Below, one piece after another: positions 13,158 to 13,549 of a stretch of 13,549 bases of DNA; the stretch's first letter is position 1, and each line of letters begins with the position of its first letter. This DNA is from Chloroflexota bacterium (GTDB lineage Bacteria; Chloroflexota; Limnocylindria; P2-11E). Where the stretch lies: positions 1-13,549 of the forward strand of contig VBGS01000011.1 in NCBI GenBank assembly GCA_005889445.1, in the 5' to 3' direction. The position numbers and the translations under genes were made by a program. The notes under the pieces are model-generated. The model worked only from the letters and a program-made list of their open reading frames with translations, searched no databases and was not told the DNA's origin.

Positions 13158-13549
13158 GTGCTTCGCCTCATCGGCCTCGTCGGCATGCTGCTGATCTGCT
13201 GCGCAACGCCGCCTCCGCCGACGATCGGTACGACCGGGCCGCCCCTTCCGACATCCTCGCCCTCGTCGACCCCGACCACCGCGGTCGCGAGCCAGACGCC
13301 TCCAGCGTCCGCGAACGCCAGTGGCCTGCTCGAGTTCCACGCACCCGCACCGCTCACCGGCGACTGGGCCTTTGCGATCAAGGCGGGGATGGGCGTTGGC
13401 GGCGGTCACGCCGTTCCAGGGATCGGTGAGCTCTGGGCGATGCCGCTCGCCGGACCGTCCGCGACGCTAGTGGCTCGGTACGTCGACTGGTCCGATGGGA
13501 GCGAGCTGCGCGCGAACATCCTTCGCCGCCAGTTCTCGGCCGACGGAAA
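13158..13549 (+). CDS. Probable lipoprotein, 3' end outside window
   Basis: An open frame of 130 codons that runs off the right edge. GTG 13158 starts a hydrophobic signal (MLRLIGLVGMLLICC) ending in two cysteines that can serve as a weak lipobox (C14 or C15). A long Pro/Thr/Ser-rich linker to about residue 52 follows, then a folded part starting LLEFHAPAPLTGDWAFAIKA, with IGELWAMPLAGPSATLVARY, which resembles the blade strands of a beta-propeller. The function is unknown. It begins 9 bases after the 49-residue gene and may belong to the same transcript. Confidence 0.65.
   Translation, partial: MLRLIGLVGMLLICCATPPPPTIGTTGPPLPTSSPSSTPTTAVASQTPPASANASGLLEFHAPAPLTGDWAFAIKAGMGVGGGHAVPGIGELWAMPLAGPSATLVARYVDWSDGSELRANILRRQFSADG

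Overview
The window is a dense, GC-rich bacterial segment with many GTG starts and many 1 to 4 base overlaps between stop and start codons. The split cytochrome b and the actinobacterial-type (Sdh1-like) succinate dehydrogenase suggest an aerobic, high-GC member of the Terrabacteria. My best guess is Chloroflexota (Limnocylindria-like) or a relative of Actinobacteria. No rRNA or marker gene is present, so this is an inference.

Layout: (1) Positions 2-2896 hold the end of a cytochrome bc operon: cytochrome b N-terminal part (cut by the left edge), cytochrome b C-terminal part, Rieske protein, a membrane-anchored diheme cytochrome c and a 36-residue single-helix protein. (2) Positions 2847-3254 (minus) encode a VOC/glyoxalase-like protein whose 3' end runs antisense into that small gene. 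(3) Positions 3299-4197 encode a four-helix membrane protein and a single-domain response regulator. (4) Positions 4390-7654 hold a cyclic-di-GMP module: a receiver-domain remnant, a REC-HD-GYP phosphodiesterase, and a 673-residue protein that joins a degenerate EAL domain, one membrane helix and a gluzincin-type (HExxH...E) peptidase domain. The three frames overlap by 4 bases each. (5) Positions 7678-8666 hold a lipoprotein (minus) and a second VOC protein (plus). (6) Positions 8688-13148 hold a LysR-type regulator divergent from sdhC-sdhA-sdhB and a 49-residue membrane protein, with a clear T-N11-A dyad at the regulator's start codon. (7) From 13158 a probable lipoprotein gene runs off the right edge.

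How the genes work together: Sdh passes electrons from succinate to quinone. The bc complex passes them from quinol through the Rieske centre to the diheme cytochrome c. Both operons end in a tiny membrane protein. Between them lies a signalling island.

The most novel item is the EAL-TM-peptidase fusion. The EAL domain keeps most of its metal and nucleotide residues but has V in place of the first E of the AEGVE-type motif. The architecture suggests a one-protein inside-out switch in which cytoplasmic c-di-GMP controls a peptidase outside the membrane. This resembles LapD/LapG in logic but with sensor and protease on one chain. That function is inferred; only the architecture is seen.
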